A DNA stretch of 64,000 nt from Legionella cardiaca (GTDB lineage: Bacteria; Pseudomonadota; Gammaproteobacteria; Legionellales; Legionellaceae): contig NZ_CP119078.1 in NCBI RefSeq assembly GCF_029026145.1, positions 276,501-340,500 on the forward strand. The letters are read 5' to 3'. Positions 49,353 to 58,467 of this stretch are shown in pieces. Both the position numbers and the translations under genes were made by a program. Below the pieces are notes generated by a model. That model was not told the DNA's origin and searched no databases. It saw only the letters and a program-made list of their open reading frames with translations. Position 1 is the first letter of the stretch. Each line of letters begins with the position of its first letter.

Positions 49353-49489
49353 ATTCCTCTTCCGCCCCTTCATTGCTGCCGGTTTACAACGATTAATTAA
49401 GCTCTTTGCTATACTGATAATGCCGGTGTGATTAGGTCTACGCAAAAATACACCAGCACCGTTCCAGGAACTCAGGGAGGAGCTGTATC

Positions 49490-49963
49490 ATGAGAAAAAT
49501 TCGTTGTCATCATCTTTTGCTCTTATGTGCCTTGATGTTTTTACCTTTTGCAACTTTTTCTGTGGTACTTAATCCTGGATACCCTATGGATGAAGTTAGT
49601 GAATGGACTGAGCGTACATTAATGGCAACGCTTTCGGCGGGCTATTTGGATGATGCTTCAGAAGCAGCCAATGTTCGTCGGCATTATATGCCAACCGCCT
49701 GGCGACCAATGCAGTCCTTCTTTCGTGATAAATTAGAACTGATGAAGGAGCGTAAGCTTACTCTTCATCCACAGCCTGTTATACCCGCTACGGTAATATT
49801 GAGAGATTGTGAAGGCGTTAGTTGTTGGCGAGTTCATCAAGCATTTATTGTTCCTGAACTACGCAATAAAATTGATTTTGATGTTCTTGTTGTAACTGCT
49901 GATCCTGCTCATGGGTCGCCTTTCCTCATTCAAAGCATGGACATCGGTGTGACAGAGTATTAG
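49490..49963 (+). CDS. IcmL/DotI-like exported protein
   Basis: A 157-residue protein with a signal peptide (about 1-23). The mature part follows the IcmL/DotI periplasmic domain pattern: SEWTERTLMATLSAGYLD, RRHYMPTAWRPMQSFF, PVIPATVILRDC and CWRVHQAFIVPEL. True DotI/IcmL keeps a membrane anchor and is part of the type IVB secretion apparatus. This gene lies alone and has a cleavable-looking signal, so it is probably a paralogue rather than the core subunit. The ribosome-binding site AGGGAGGAGC precedes the ATG. Partner unknown. Confidence 0.7.
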   Translation: MRKIRCHHLLLLCALMFLPFATFSVVLNPGYPMDEVSEWTERTLMATLSAGYLDDASEAANVRRHYMPTAWRPMQSFFRDKLELMKERKLTLHPQPVIPATVILRDCEGVSCWRVHQAFIVPELRNKIDFDVLVVTADPAHGSPFLIQSMDIGVTEY

Positions 49964-50098
49964 CTTAAACTGACATTGTTTTTATAACGATCAGGGTATT
50001 TATCTATTGTCTATAAAATGGGGTGCTAGAAAAAAGAAAAGTTGTCATGAACAACTCTTTTGCGATAATAACAAGAAACTTGGTCAAGGGTATCTCCA

Positions 50099-50887
50099 AT
50101 GTTGATCACAAAAGAGCTCGCTTTTAAAATTGAAACCTGCATAAAACAAAGTCATCTTCAGTTTACCAGGCAGCATACCAATGGTTGTTTATTGGAAGTA
50201 GGCTCTGGTACTGCTTTTTTCTCAGGAGAAAATTCATTTTTTTCTCAGGTTATCGCTTGGGGATTTACTACAGACTACGACAAAATTGGTGCTGAGCTTG
50301 ATGCAATAGAAGCTTTCTATCGCCACCAGCAACATCGACAAATTGATATCGAACTTAGTCCTTTGGTTGGTAATATTTTTGCGCATAAGTTAAGCAGTCG
50401 CGGCTATTTGGTTTCAGAAATGAATAACATTTCTGTACTTGATTTAAGCGCTTTTGAAGCTAGCGAAGTGAAGGAAAATCAGTCCTTCACAATAGAAAAA
50501 ATTAATAAAAATCAATTAAAGTTATGGGCTCAGTGTATTGCTTTGGGATTTGAATATGAAGAGGCTTGGGAGCAATTTTACCTTTATGCAATGACAGAAA
50601 ATGTCATACCCTTTGGTGCTTTCCTTAACAATCAATTAGTTGCTGGCGGCACAATTGCCATTCATAACGGGATATGTGATTTAGGAATTACAAGCACATT
50701 ACCAAATTATCGTGGAAGAGGACTTCAGAAGGCCTTGTTGTATAAACGTATAGAATATGCAGTGCAAAAGAAGGCAATGATTGCCTCAGTGACCACTGAG
50801 CCAGGATCAATATCTGATTTAAATATTCAAAAAATGGGATTCCAAATAGCCTATACCCGAATAAAATTTAGTTGTCCCCTTGATTAA
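50099..50887 (+). CDS. GNAT-family N-acetyltransferase
   Basis: A 262-residue protein. The C-terminal half holds the GNAT acetyl-CoA site: LGITSTLPNYRGRGLQKALLYKRI (about 195-220), preceded by the strand AGGTIAIHNGICDL. The N-terminal half (1-110) is an extra domain of the same rough size, as in tandem-fold GNATs with one degenerate half. Substrate unknown. It converges with the patatin gene across a 69-base gap without a clear terminator. Confidence 0.8.
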   Translation: MLITKELAFKIETCIKQSHLQFTRQHTNGCLLEVGSGTAFFSGENSFFSQVIAWGFTTDYDKIGAELDAIEAFYRHQQHRQIDIELSPLVGNIFAHKLSSRGYLVSEMNNISVLDLSAFEASEVKENQSFTIEKINKNQLKLWAQCIALGFEYEEAWEQFYLYAMTENVIPFGAFLNNQLVAGGTIAIHNGICDLGITSTLPNYRGRGLQKALLYKRIEYAVQKKAMIASVTTEPGSISDLNIQKMGFQIAYTRIKFSCPLD

Positions 50888-50956
50888 CTATCCATAATGA
50901 AAAAGAGTACCTGATTTGTCTGATATAAGACTATTTTTTGAATTGTCTTGTCTATA

Positions 50957-52168
50957 TTAATGTTGATCAAAATACTCTGAGGTAACCCCATAAATGGAAC
51001 AAGCTAATTTTTTGTCCGATTTTGTCTCCCATTCAGGGTTATTTAATACTTCGGTAGCATTTTCATAACCGGTATTTAAACGTATGTTAATAGCTGAACG
51101 GATAAAGTTATAATCCTTGAAAGAATGTGAATAAGGTGTGCCGTTATAAATAATATGCACAACACTGAATCGTTTTTCATGTCCCAGGTCTAAAATCTTT
51201 TGTACCTCGGGATCTGCTTTGGCTTCAGGGGTTAATTTATTACCCAAAAAGTTAATCGCTGCCTGTAAGTTTTGGCGGCTTGTATACACATTGGTTAAAC
51301 GGCGTGAATGACTGGCATAACGAATATCTTTTTGCCGTTCTTCCAGCTGATCCATGGTTTGAGGTAATGGTCCCTTTAAACTAAAACAATCCACTACAAA
51401 GCATAGTGTGTCCTGCTCAGGTAATGCATCGAGAACAGTGACTAACGGTGTATTTGCGTAAATTCCACCATCCCAAAAGTAGTCGTCTCCAATTTTAATT
51501 GCTGGAAAACCTGGTGGCAGAGCACCACTGGCCATAACATGATCGGGGGTGATGGTGATAAGTTGATTATTAAAAAACTCCATTTCCCCTGATGTGATGT
51601 TCACTGCGCCTAAGCAAAGTGTGATTTTTTTATCATTAATCCTATCGAAGTCAATTAAATTCATTAACGTTTTGCGTAACTCAGAAGTATCGTAATAACT
51701 TAATTTATCAGGGGTATCACTCGTTAAAGGGTTAGGTGGGATGAGACGAGGTTTAAAAAAGCCATCCAAACCAAAAAAAACTGAATATAAAGCTCCCATG
51801 CGATTATGCATATGATGTGTCCAGTCAAAAACATCATAGTTGCTATGAAGATCTAGCCATAATTTAGGGGCAATGGTATCCCAAAATTCATATAGCTTTT
51901 CAATTTGTTTTTCTTTTGGATTGCCAGCAATGATAGCGCTATTGATAGCGCCAATTGAAACGCCAGCAAGAAAGTTAGGGTGATAACCGCGTTCATGTAT
52001 GGCACGGAAAGCTCCAACCTGATAAGCACCAAGAGCGCCGCCTCCTTGAAATACACAAGCGATACGTTCATAGGTTTGCTTTTGTTTTGTTGCTTTTTCA
52101 GGTTTGTTAAGAAGACCAAGTGCTTTTTTATGAGCTGGTTTAGTTTTTTTATTTGAAGTTTGAGCCAT
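50957..52168 (-). CDS. Patatin-like phospholipase with DUF3734 domain
   Basis: A 403-residue protein from ATG 52168 (GGAG ribosome-binding site); upstream in-frame codons add only hydrophobic, unlikely sequence. The patatin core has the oxyanion loop FQGGGALGAYQ (40-50), nucleophile GVSIG (Ser71) and the dyad Asp233 in WDGGIYANTP. The C-terminal DUF3734 part includes SRQNLQAAINFL and a Tyr/Ser-rich SHSFKDYNFIR. The family is linked to lipid or polyhydroxyalkanoate metabolism and, in Legionella, to phospholipase A activity. The basic N terminus (residues 5-32) has no signal peptide. A phasin-like gene lies nearby. Confidence 0.9.
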   Translation of the reverse strand: MAQTSNKKTKPAHKKALGLLNKPEKATKQKQTYERIACVFQGGGALGAYQVGAFRAIHERGYHPNFLAGVSIGAINSAIIAGNPKEKQIEKLYEFWDTIAPKLWLDLHSNYDVFDWTHHMHNRMGALYSVFFGLDGFFKPRLIPPNPLTSDTPDKLSYYDTSELRKTLMNLIDFDRINDKKITLCLGAVNITSGEMEFFNNQLITITPDHVMASGALPPGFPAIKIGDDYFWDGGIYANTPLVTVLDALPEQDTLCFVVDCFSLKGPLPQTMDQLEERQKDIRYASHSRRLTNVYTSRQNLQAAINFLGNKLTPEAKADPEVQKILDLGHEKRFSVVHIIYNGTPYSHSFKDYNFIRSAINIRLNTGYENATEVLNNPEWETKSDKKLACSIYGVTSEYFDQH

Positions 52169-52542
52169 TGTCTCGCTCCAGAATCCTTTATTAAAAAAGT
52201 ATATAACAATTATTTTATAACTGTTACATAGAAAAAATGTTTGGATGTTATTTTGGCTTTTAATGGACCATAAAAAAAACTTCATAAAAAACAATAAATA
52301 TCTGCAAAAAAACAAATAGTCATGTCTATTTTTTTGCTAATTTCATTAACACAGCTAATTCTGATTACAAATTTCCTCATCTTTGCCTCCTTGCCGTGTT
52401 TTAGTGTGGCATCTAAATAAGAACCGAGATTCCGCCTGCGGAGCGTTTAAATATCCTGGTGGTAATATTGGCTTAATCTAAAAAGTATAAAATTAAATCA
52501 GACAGACATTCTTTTCATTTTAAATGACAATGAGGAGGTTGT

Positions 52543-53343
52543 ATGAAAGCCAAGAATGAACTTCAAGATAAAGTAATTGCAAAAACAAAATGGGGTAATC
52601 GTTATGGCGTGGCTGCAATTATTTTAGGTGAGCCTTGTGGATATCCTTTAGGAGTTATAAAAGATAGATCCTCTAAAGCTGTCATTGATCTCAACGTTTT
52701 ATTTTTAAAAAATGGAAAGGATGAAGGTTCTGATCTTGGTTTTATTGATTTTGTGTTTGATCACAAGACGGGTTTTATTGGCATAACATTTAGTAAAAAT
52801 TTCAATCCCTTTGGTCATGACGGCATTGCCGATGCGTTACTATCTCCTGGATGGACAGGGAGTGATCCAAGACGCGCTGCAATTGTCGGTGGTCGAATCG
52901 CATTTTTAAATGGTATGTTTTTCAGTACGGAATGGAGCGGCCATTACGGCGATCTGTGGAATGAAAGTATAATTGGCCAATTTCAAAGTACCTTTTATTG
53001 GACAACAAAACAGCCTATTCAGCACATTAAATGGAAAGATGATGCTCCTGCAGAAGCCCCGGCGGAAGGGGAGATTGTACCTCATCAGGCTGCGGAGAAA
53101 CTTAGTGCGCGTCTGTTAGTATCCTGTGGGATATTTGCTGTCAATAATCGTACCACCGCAGATGGTGTGAAGGCTAACACGCCTTTGAGCCAGAAGCTTT
53201 CTGAGACTGTTGCTTCCTATTTGCCATCTGGTGGAAAGTTTGCTGCTAATAATGGTGCTACTGCGGAGAGGGTTAATGCTGACACTCCTTTAGGCGATGA
53301 TCTTTCAGAGGTAGTGGTTTCCTATCTGCCAAAAACAAGATAG
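52543..53343 (+). CDS. Orphan protein with duplicated C-terminal motif
   Basis: A 266-residue soluble protein that I do not recognise. Residues 15-165 are beta-rich (YGVAAIILGEPCGYPLGV, FIDFVFDHKTGFIGITF, STFYWTTKQP). A linker APAEAPAEGE follows, then two copies of a roughly 35-residue unit: GIFAVNNRTTADGVKANTPL and KFAANNGATAERVNADTPL, each followed by a Leu/Ser helix ending ASYLP or VSYLP. The start has a strong GAGGAGG ribosome-binding site. The repeats suggest an assembly or binding module. No signal peptide. Confidence 0.55.
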   Translation: MKAKNELQDKVIAKTKWGNRYGVAAIILGEPCGYPLGVIKDRSSKAVIDLNVLFLKNGKDEGSDLGFIDFVFDHKTGFIGITFSKNFNPFGHDGIADALLSPGWTGSDPRRAAIVGGRIAFLNGMFFSTEWSGHYGDLWNESIIGQFQSTFYWTTKQPIQHIKWKDDAPAEAPAEGEIVPHQAAEKLSARLLVSCGIFAVNNRTTADGVKANTPLSQKLSETVASYLPSGGKFAANNGATAERVNADTPLGDDLSEVVVSYLPKTR

Positions 53344-53373
53344 ATTGAAAGAAATGCAATCGTGAGTGAGATA

Positions 53374-53982
53374 CTAGGCCATGCTCACGGCTGCAACTTT
53401 TACTAATGCTTGAGCCAAGGGAAACAAAGGCAATCCTTGAATAGTACTTTCACTTCCCTGAATTTCTGTAAATAACCATTTGCCTAATCCTTCAAAATGA
53501 TAAGCGCCGCAGCTGTGATAAGGCTGTTCCTGCTTTAAATAAGCATCGATGGTACTATCGTTTAACTCTCGCATTGTTAGCGTGGCGATATCATGATTTT
53601 CCCAAAGGATATGTCCCTCTTTAGCAATGCAATAGGCAGACAGTTGCTGATGAGTTTTACCACTTAGAAGCCGAAGATGCATCATCGCTGTCTCATGAGT
53701 CAATGGCTTATCAAGGTATTTATTACCGATAATACAAAGTTGGTCAGCAGCAATGACAAAATGGGAAGGAAAGCGGTTACTGACGTCTAATGCCTTGCTG
53801 CGTGCTAGCGTACTCGCTAAGGCTAGCATGCTGGATAGCGGGCTTAAATTTTTTTTAATAGCGTCCTCATTACAGTTGGCGGGAACTATCTCAAACTTTA
53901 AACCTAAAGATGCGAGAAGGTTTATACGAATTGGTGACGCAGAGGCCAAAATAAGAGGATGCTGTGTGAGAAATTTAGACAT
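53374..53982 (-). CDS. Maf-family nucleotide pyrophosphatase
   Basis: A 202-residue protein with the Maf start LILASASPIRINLLASLG, then NEDAIKKNL, FVIAADQLC, LSGKTHQQ and SCGAYHFEGLGKW. Family members hydrolyse dTTP, UTP or modified pyrimidine and other nucleotides to monophosphates. The usual SxxR motif has Ile between Pro and Arg (SPIR), and the late AG is replaced by CGAYHFE, so the subfamily is unclear. It overlaps the ZIP gene by 8 bases at the end of a six-gene operon. Confidence 0.87.
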   Translation of the reverse strand: MSKFLTQHPLILASASPIRINLLASLGLKFEIVPANCNEDAIKKNLSPLSSMLALASTLARSKALDVSNRFPSHFVIAADQLCIIGNKYLDKPLTHETAMMHLRLLSGKTHQQLSAYCIAKEGHILWENHDIATLTMRELNDSTIDAYLKQEQPYHSCGAYHFEGLGKWLFTEIQGSESTIQGLPLFPLAQALVKVAAVSMA

Positions 53983-54730
53983 AAGTTGCTACCGAAGCCA
54001 TAAGCAGAAAGCCAATAATTACAAAACTAAAATCACGTAAATTACAGCAACGCTCCACCATTACACAGCGCTCCAGACCATGCAGCGTGCCTAAATAAAG
54101 AAATGTGCCCGCAGAGGCGGAGATTAAAATGGGATCGAACAATGAATTGGTTTCTACACCGTGACCGAAATACCAGCCAATAAAAATACCTAAAGGAGTC
54201 ATTAAGCAGAAACTTAGAAAAAATGCCAGACTCTGTTTACGGCTTAAGGAGCTTTTATTCAGTTGTATGGCGATGGCAAAACTTTCAGCCCATTTATGGG
54301 TGATAATTGCCAGGAACAACATAATAATCATGGAGTTGCTATGATTAAACCCCAAAGCTGCTCCAAGCATTATCGAATGCACTGAAAGCATGCACCAGGC
54401 GAGTATAGCGAACGCTGGATGGCTGGCATCATGATGGTGATATAATTCTTTGCCTAAATGTTCAAACCATAGAAAGATTAAAAATACAGCACCAGTAATA
54501 ATGAATGCGAACGGGTAATGATAACCCATTTCATGAAACATCAAGCTGGACTCTGGCAACATATGTAGCAATGCAGCCCCTAAGAAAACGCCTGTTGCTA
54601 ACGTTTCACCGATAGGGAAATCAATATGGCCATCACCGGCGATTTTTTTCTTAAATGGATACCATCCAGCCAAAACAATCACGATAAAAAGAATGATGGC
54701 AAAAATTATTTTCAAAGTGGCCGTAGCCAT
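53975..54730 (-). CDS. ZIP-family metal transporter
   Basis: A 251-residue protein with about eight membrane segments. The transport-site helices read SVHSIMLGAALGFNHS and THKWAESFAIAIQL, with His and Glu metal ligands, and a His-rich loop lies near residue 95 (YHHHDASH). ZIP proteins bring Zn, Fe or Mn into the cytoplasm. It starts 12 bases after the hydroxyacid dehydrogenase stop and overlaps maf. A CDF exporter lies in the same operon. Confidence 0.9.
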   Translation of the reverse strand: MATATLKIIFAIILFIVIVLAGWYPFKKKIAGDGHIDFPIGETLATGVFLGAALLHMLPESSLMFHEMGYHYPFAFIITGAVFLIFLWFEHLGKELYHHHDASHPAFAILAWCMLSVHSIMLGAALGFNHSNSMIIMLFLAIITHKWAESFAIAIQLNKSSLSRKQSLAFFLSFCLMTPLGIFIGWYFGHGVETNSLFDPILISASAGTFLYLGTLHGLERCVMVERCCNLRDFSFVIIGFLLMASVATYV

Positions 54731-54742
54731 ACATTCATCCCC

Positions 54743-55705
54743 TTATGAAGCTTTTATTACATTAATGGGTTGCCCATTGAGAAAGTGAATAATATTTTCA
54801 CATACTGTATTTAGCAAGCGTTTTCGTGCAGCAAGGGATGCCCAAGCAACATGAGGAGTAATCACACAGTTGTCCAAACCAATTAAAGGATTATCAAAAC
54901 CAGGGGGCTCTTGACTAAGAACATCCAGATAAGCAGCACGAATTTGTTTAGTTTTTAATGCATCTGCTAAAGCTGCTTCATCGACTAAAGCCCCCCGACC
55001 TGTATTGATGAGAATACTGGTGGGCTTCATTTGTTTGAGTGTATTGGTGTTGATAATATTTTTAGTGGTGTCATTGAGAGGGCAGTGCAAACTTAATACG
55101 TCACTTTGTTGCAATAATTCCGTAAAACTTACCCAAGTTGCCAGGCTGTCATTAAACGGGGTGGGTTTATGAGCAATAATTTTCATTCCCAACGTGCTTG
55201 CGATAAGAGCAACCTTTTGTGCTACTTGACCATAGCCCATTAAGCCTAAAGTCATCCCAGACAGTTCTATAATGGGATGTAGCCAATATGCAAAATAGGG
55301 ACTAGTTTGCCATTCACCTTTTTGAATCGATTGATTATGAGCTTCTACCTGATTAGTGTGGGTAAGCAATAGGGCGAGCACATGTTGGGCAACACTATCG
55401 GTACTATAGTTCGGAACATTGGTAACAATAATATTATGCTTTGTTGCAGCTTTGACATCAATATTATCGACACCAGTAGCTGTTTCCCCGATATAACGCA
55501 AACGAGGGAGTTTACTAAAATGTTGTTCAGTAAATTTTACTTTATTTGTAATGACGATGTCCGCATCATGTGCGTGTTCAATAACCAGTTCAGCAGGCGT
55601 TTTATCATAAAGTTTAACATCGCCCAATTCATAAAGTTTTGCCAGAGACAAGCCATCATTAATTAAAGGTTTGGAATCTAAAACGACAATATTAGTTTTT
55701 TTCAT
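54743..55705 (-). CDS. D-2-hydroxyacid dehydrogenase (glycerate dehydrogenase-like)
   Basis: A 320-residue NAD-dependent enzyme with the nucleotide motif LGLMGYGQVAQKVA, SLHCPLNDTT, the catalytic Arg in NTGRGALVDE, a Glu in SQEPP and His in TPHVAWAS. It reduces 2-keto acids such as hydroxypyruvate or glyoxylate. The N-terminal catalytic half has VVLDSKPL and ETATGVDNID. It overlaps the CDF gene upstream by 14 bases. It has no obvious metabolic partner in the operon. Confidence 0.92.
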   Translation of the reverse strand: MKKTNIVVLDSKPLINDGLSLAKLYELGDVKLYDKTPAELVIEHAHDADIVITNKVKFTEQHFSKLPRLRYIGETATGVDNIDVKAATKHNIIVTNVPNYSTDSVAQHVLALLLTHTNQVEAHNQSIQKGEWQTSPYFAYWLHPIIELSGMTLGLMGYGQVAQKVALIASTLGMKIIAHKPTPFNDSLATWVSFTELLQQSDVLSLHCPLNDTTKNIINTNTLKQMKPTSILINTGRGALVDEAALADALKTKQIRAAYLDVLSQEPPGFDNPLIGLDNCVITPHVAWASLAARKRLLNTVCENIIHFLNGQPINVIKAS

Positions 55706-56834
55706 GATTAGTCATTTCCTGCTGACTGAATAAACGTACTTGGGTAATATCTTTTTGTGCACTTAAGTCCTTAGTAATACGCTCAGATAAAGATTGCCAG
55801 TTTGTTTGTTCCTGGTTAAAGATTAAATCGATAGTCATTTTGCCATCAAGATAATGAAGGGTCCAACTCGAAAGAGAAGGATAATCTTTCTTCCAGGTGC
55901 TTAGTAGTTGTTTTTGCAATGTTTCGCGACTTGGCAAGTGCAGAGAGGGACAAGTAATTTCATCATCTTCAGGGTCGACATGAACAGTTACATCCTTTAC
56001 CCGTTTGAGTTTGTTAAGCAACGCCCTATGAACATGCTGGGCGATATAATGTCCTTCCGAGACTGAGATATAGGGAGAGACAAGGATATGTACATCTATC
56101 AGAATATCACCTCCCATGAGGCGACTGCGCAGTTGATGAATTCGCTCCACACCATGTACAGCTTGAATAGTCTCTTCTATTTGCTTTAGAGTCTCAAAGT
56201 CAACAGCTGTATCAATTAATTCTTTCACACTATCCCAGCCATAACTAAGCCCCATTTTTATAATCATGAGGGATACGATAATGGCAGCTACTGCATCAAG
56301 ATAAATAAAGCCTAGTAGCGTACCAATAAGGCCCAGAGAAACCACAATTGACGAGGCGGCATCAGAACGATGATGCCAGGCATTTGCAATCACTAAAGAG
56401 GATTGAATGCGCTTGCCAACCCGGTGAGTCCAATGAAATAAAATCTCATTCGCCAAAATAGAAAGAAGGGCAATAGGAAGGGCAATCCAACCTGGTTTAT
56501 CATGCGTTTTATGAATTATCTCATCGAGAGAATCCCAGGCAATCCCTGCTCCTGCGAGAATGAGTAGTAACGCAAGAAGAAGGGTAGCTGCAGTTTCAAT
56601 ACGCTGATGTCCATAAGGATGAGACTCATCAGCATCCTGGCTTCCATATTTGGAAGCAAACAAGACCATTATATCCGTAATAAGATCAGAAAATGAATGA
56701 ATGCCATCAGCAACCAACGCGTGGGAATGATAAAAAATTCCGCCGATTAGTTTGATAAAACCCAGGAGTGCATTAATTAAAGCGCCTAGAAGAGTAATTT
56801 TTTTGGCTTGCTGATAACGTTCATGTTGTGTCAT
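55692..56834 (-). CDS. Cation diffusion facilitator metal exporter
   Basis: A 380-residue protein with six membrane segments in residues 10-215. The two CDF metal-site helices are ADGIHSFSDLITD and ANAWHHRSDAASSI, and a cytoplasmic domain with HVDPEDDEI follows. It exports Zn, Fe, Mn or similar divalent metals by proton antiport. The C-terminal region (about 295-380) is longer than in FieF. It has a 4-base ATGA overlap with the TusA-like gene upstream. Confidence 0.93.
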   Translation of the reverse strand: MTQHERYQQAKKITLLGALINALLGFIKLIGGIFYHSHALVADGIHSFSDLITDIMVLFASKYGSQDADESHPYGHQRIETAATLLLALLLILAGAGIAWDSLDEIIHKTHDKPGWIALPIALLSILANEILFHWTHRVGKRIQSSLVIANAWHHRSDAASSIVVSLGLIGTLLGFIYLDAVAAIIVSLMIIKMGLSYGWDSVKELIDTAVDFETLKQIEETIQAVHGVERIHQLRSRLMGGDILIDVHILVSPYISVSEGHYIAQHVHRALLNKLKRVKDVTVHVDPEDDEITCPSLHLPSRETLQKQLLSTWKKDYPSLSSWTLHYLDGKMTIDLIFNQEQTNWQSLSERITKDLSAQKDITQVRLFSQQEMTNHEKN

Positions 56835-57067
56835 TCCTTGTCCTTTATTAACTCTAATGTGATATGAATTTCTTCATCCATTTCTTTACATTCAATAAGC
56901 TTATGGCCATTAATTCGACACCAACAGGGAAGATCATGTTGGGAGCCAGGATCCGTGGCAATGACAGTTAATGTATCACCATGTTTTAATTTTTTCGCCA
57001 TATTTTGTGTTTTAATCACTGGCATCGGACACAGAAGGCGACGCGCATCTAAATTATAATGGGCCAT
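56831..57067 (-). CDS. TusA-like sulfur carrier
   Basis: A 78-residue protein from ATG 57067, with NLDARRLLCPMPVIKTQNM. The CPxP motif holds the sulfur-carrying Cys. TusA family proteins relay persulfide sulfur to tRNA thiolation, molybdopterin synthesis or oxidation pathways. It begins 8 bases after a PP-loop ATPase gene of the thiolation type, which is a plausible acceptor. The downstream CDF gene overlaps its stop. Confidence 0.92.
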   Translation of the reverse strand: MAHYNLDARRLLCPMPVIKTQNMAKKLKHGDTLTVIATDPGSQHDLPCWCRINGHKLIECKEMDEEIHITLELIKDKE

Positions 57068-57075
57068 ATTATTTC

Positions 57076-58116
57076 TCACAAATACCAGTTTTGGGGAATT
57101 TCTTCAGCACGTAAGGGTTGTACAGTTAATGCTTCTGTTTGTCCATCTAAGTGAAATAAATCGACAGTAACAGTTGCTTCATCACGGCCAGAACAAAAAC
57201 GCCCTGCAATACGCGCACAAGTAATAAAATCCTCAGGCTCTGGTTGTCCTTCAATTAAAATCATAGGTCCACGATGATCACGAATCTGCATATGGGTAAA
57301 TTGCTTGCGATAACCTGTCAAAAAATTACTTTCCGCTTCATCTCGAGCAATGATCATTTTGTAATGTGACATGGGGCGGATATGTCTGCCTGCTTTCAAA
57401 AGAATAATATCTTCGAGATCATAATCCCGTGTATCGCGATGTTCCCACATATCGCGTAAGCGGCGAGTATAATTTTCATCTGTTAAGACGCAACACCCGC
57501 CCGCAGGTTGAGCAAACTCTTCAATATCCATCGCTGCCGCAAGACCTAATTGGGGTTTGCGGTTACGTCCTTTAAAATCTAACAGCGCATCACGATTAAC
57601 CCATCCTTCTCTTTCGGGTAGTGTAGGTGGTAATAATTTGGCACATAAAGGACGTAACAAGCGATCTTCGGCTCCTGATTTTTCTGCAATTAAGGGCATT
57701 GTTGCACTACGTTGGGATTTGGGACGTTGACCAATGACCTCACCCGTAATAATAAAATCAAAGTTATTTTCTAACATCCATTGATAGGCTTCCTTAACCA
57801 TAAAGATTTTACAATCTAAACAGGGATTAACATTTTTACCATAACCGTGTTTAGGATTAAGCAAAATTTCTTTGTAAGGTTCAACAATGTCAATAATATG
57901 AAGTTGAATACCGAGTTGCTCGGCAACCCAAAGCGCATCGTTACGCGGGGGCTTTTCACTCTTTCGATTCCGAATGGCTGAAGTATGACCTGAATGGCAA
58001 AAACCAGTATAGAAATTTATTCCTTCGACATGAATTCCTTGTTCTTGAATAACTTTAACAGCAAGCATGGAATCCAGCCCGCCAGAAATGAGCGCCACGG
58101 CTTTACGTTTTGACAT
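57076..58116 (-). CDS. PP-loop ATPase of the tRNA thiolation (MnmA/ThiI-like) type
   Basis: A 346-residue protein from ATG 58116. It has the PP-loop ALISGGLDSMLA, a Cys pair site NPCLDCKIFM comparable to the first catalytic Cys of MnmA, GEVIGQRPKSQRS, and GGCCVLTDE. The C-terminal third (LLKAGRHIRPMSHYKMIIAR) resembles the NFACT-R/DUF814 type. Sequence order is unlike true MnmA, so it is a separate group of predicted tRNA or small-molecule sulfurtransferases. It leads the six-gene operon and is followed by a TusA-like carrier. Confidence 0.85.
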   Translation of the reverse strand: MSKRKAVALISGGLDSMLAVKVIQEQGIHVEGINFYTGFCHSGHTSAIRNRKSEKPPRNDALWVAEQLGIQLHIIDIVEPYKEILLNPKHGYGKNVNPCLDCKIFMVKEAYQWMLENNFDFIITGEVIGQRPKSQRSATMPLIAEKSGAEDRLLRPLCAKLLPPTLPEREGWVNRDALLDFKGRNRKPQLGLAAAMDIEEFAQPAGGCCVLTDENYTRRLRDMWEHRDTRDYDLEDIILLKAGRHIRPMSHYKMIIARDEAESNFLTGYRKQFTHMQIRDHRGPMILIEGQPEPEDFITCARIAGRFCSGRDEATVTVDLFHLDGQTEALTVQPLRAEEIPQNWYL

Positions 58117-58333
58117 GAGAAAACCTGATAATAAAATGACCAATATTTTAACCTTTCCTGGCTGTGGGTCAAGTTAAGGAATTAAAACATCGCTAACTTT
58201 TGGAAAACTTGTTAGATAAGTAAGATCATTGGTGTTACCTGACATTTTTGTTCCTTGATGTTAGGCGAATGGTAAGCTCTAAAACCCATTGATATGGGCT
58301 TTATTTTCAAAGGATTTTTTATCCTGTACACAG

Positions 58334-58360
58334 AATTATCCACAGATTTTGTGGATAATT
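58334..58360. promoter_or_regulatory. Pair of inverted DnaA boxes
   Basis: TTATCCACA at 58336-58344 and its reverse complement TGTGGATAA at 58350-58358 are separated by 5 bases. The symmetry extends to an 11-base stem (58334-58360). Both are exact matches to the high-affinity DnaA box. A hairpin in RNA is also possible, but no T-run follows. Confidence 0.75.
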
Positions 58361-58467
58361 ACAAAAGCAGAAAAAGCCACAGATAATAGCAAAAAATCAA
58401 GTGTGGCAAGACTTATATTAGAGTTTTTGGAAAAAACAATCGTTTAGGAGCGGAAGAAGACGGAAAA

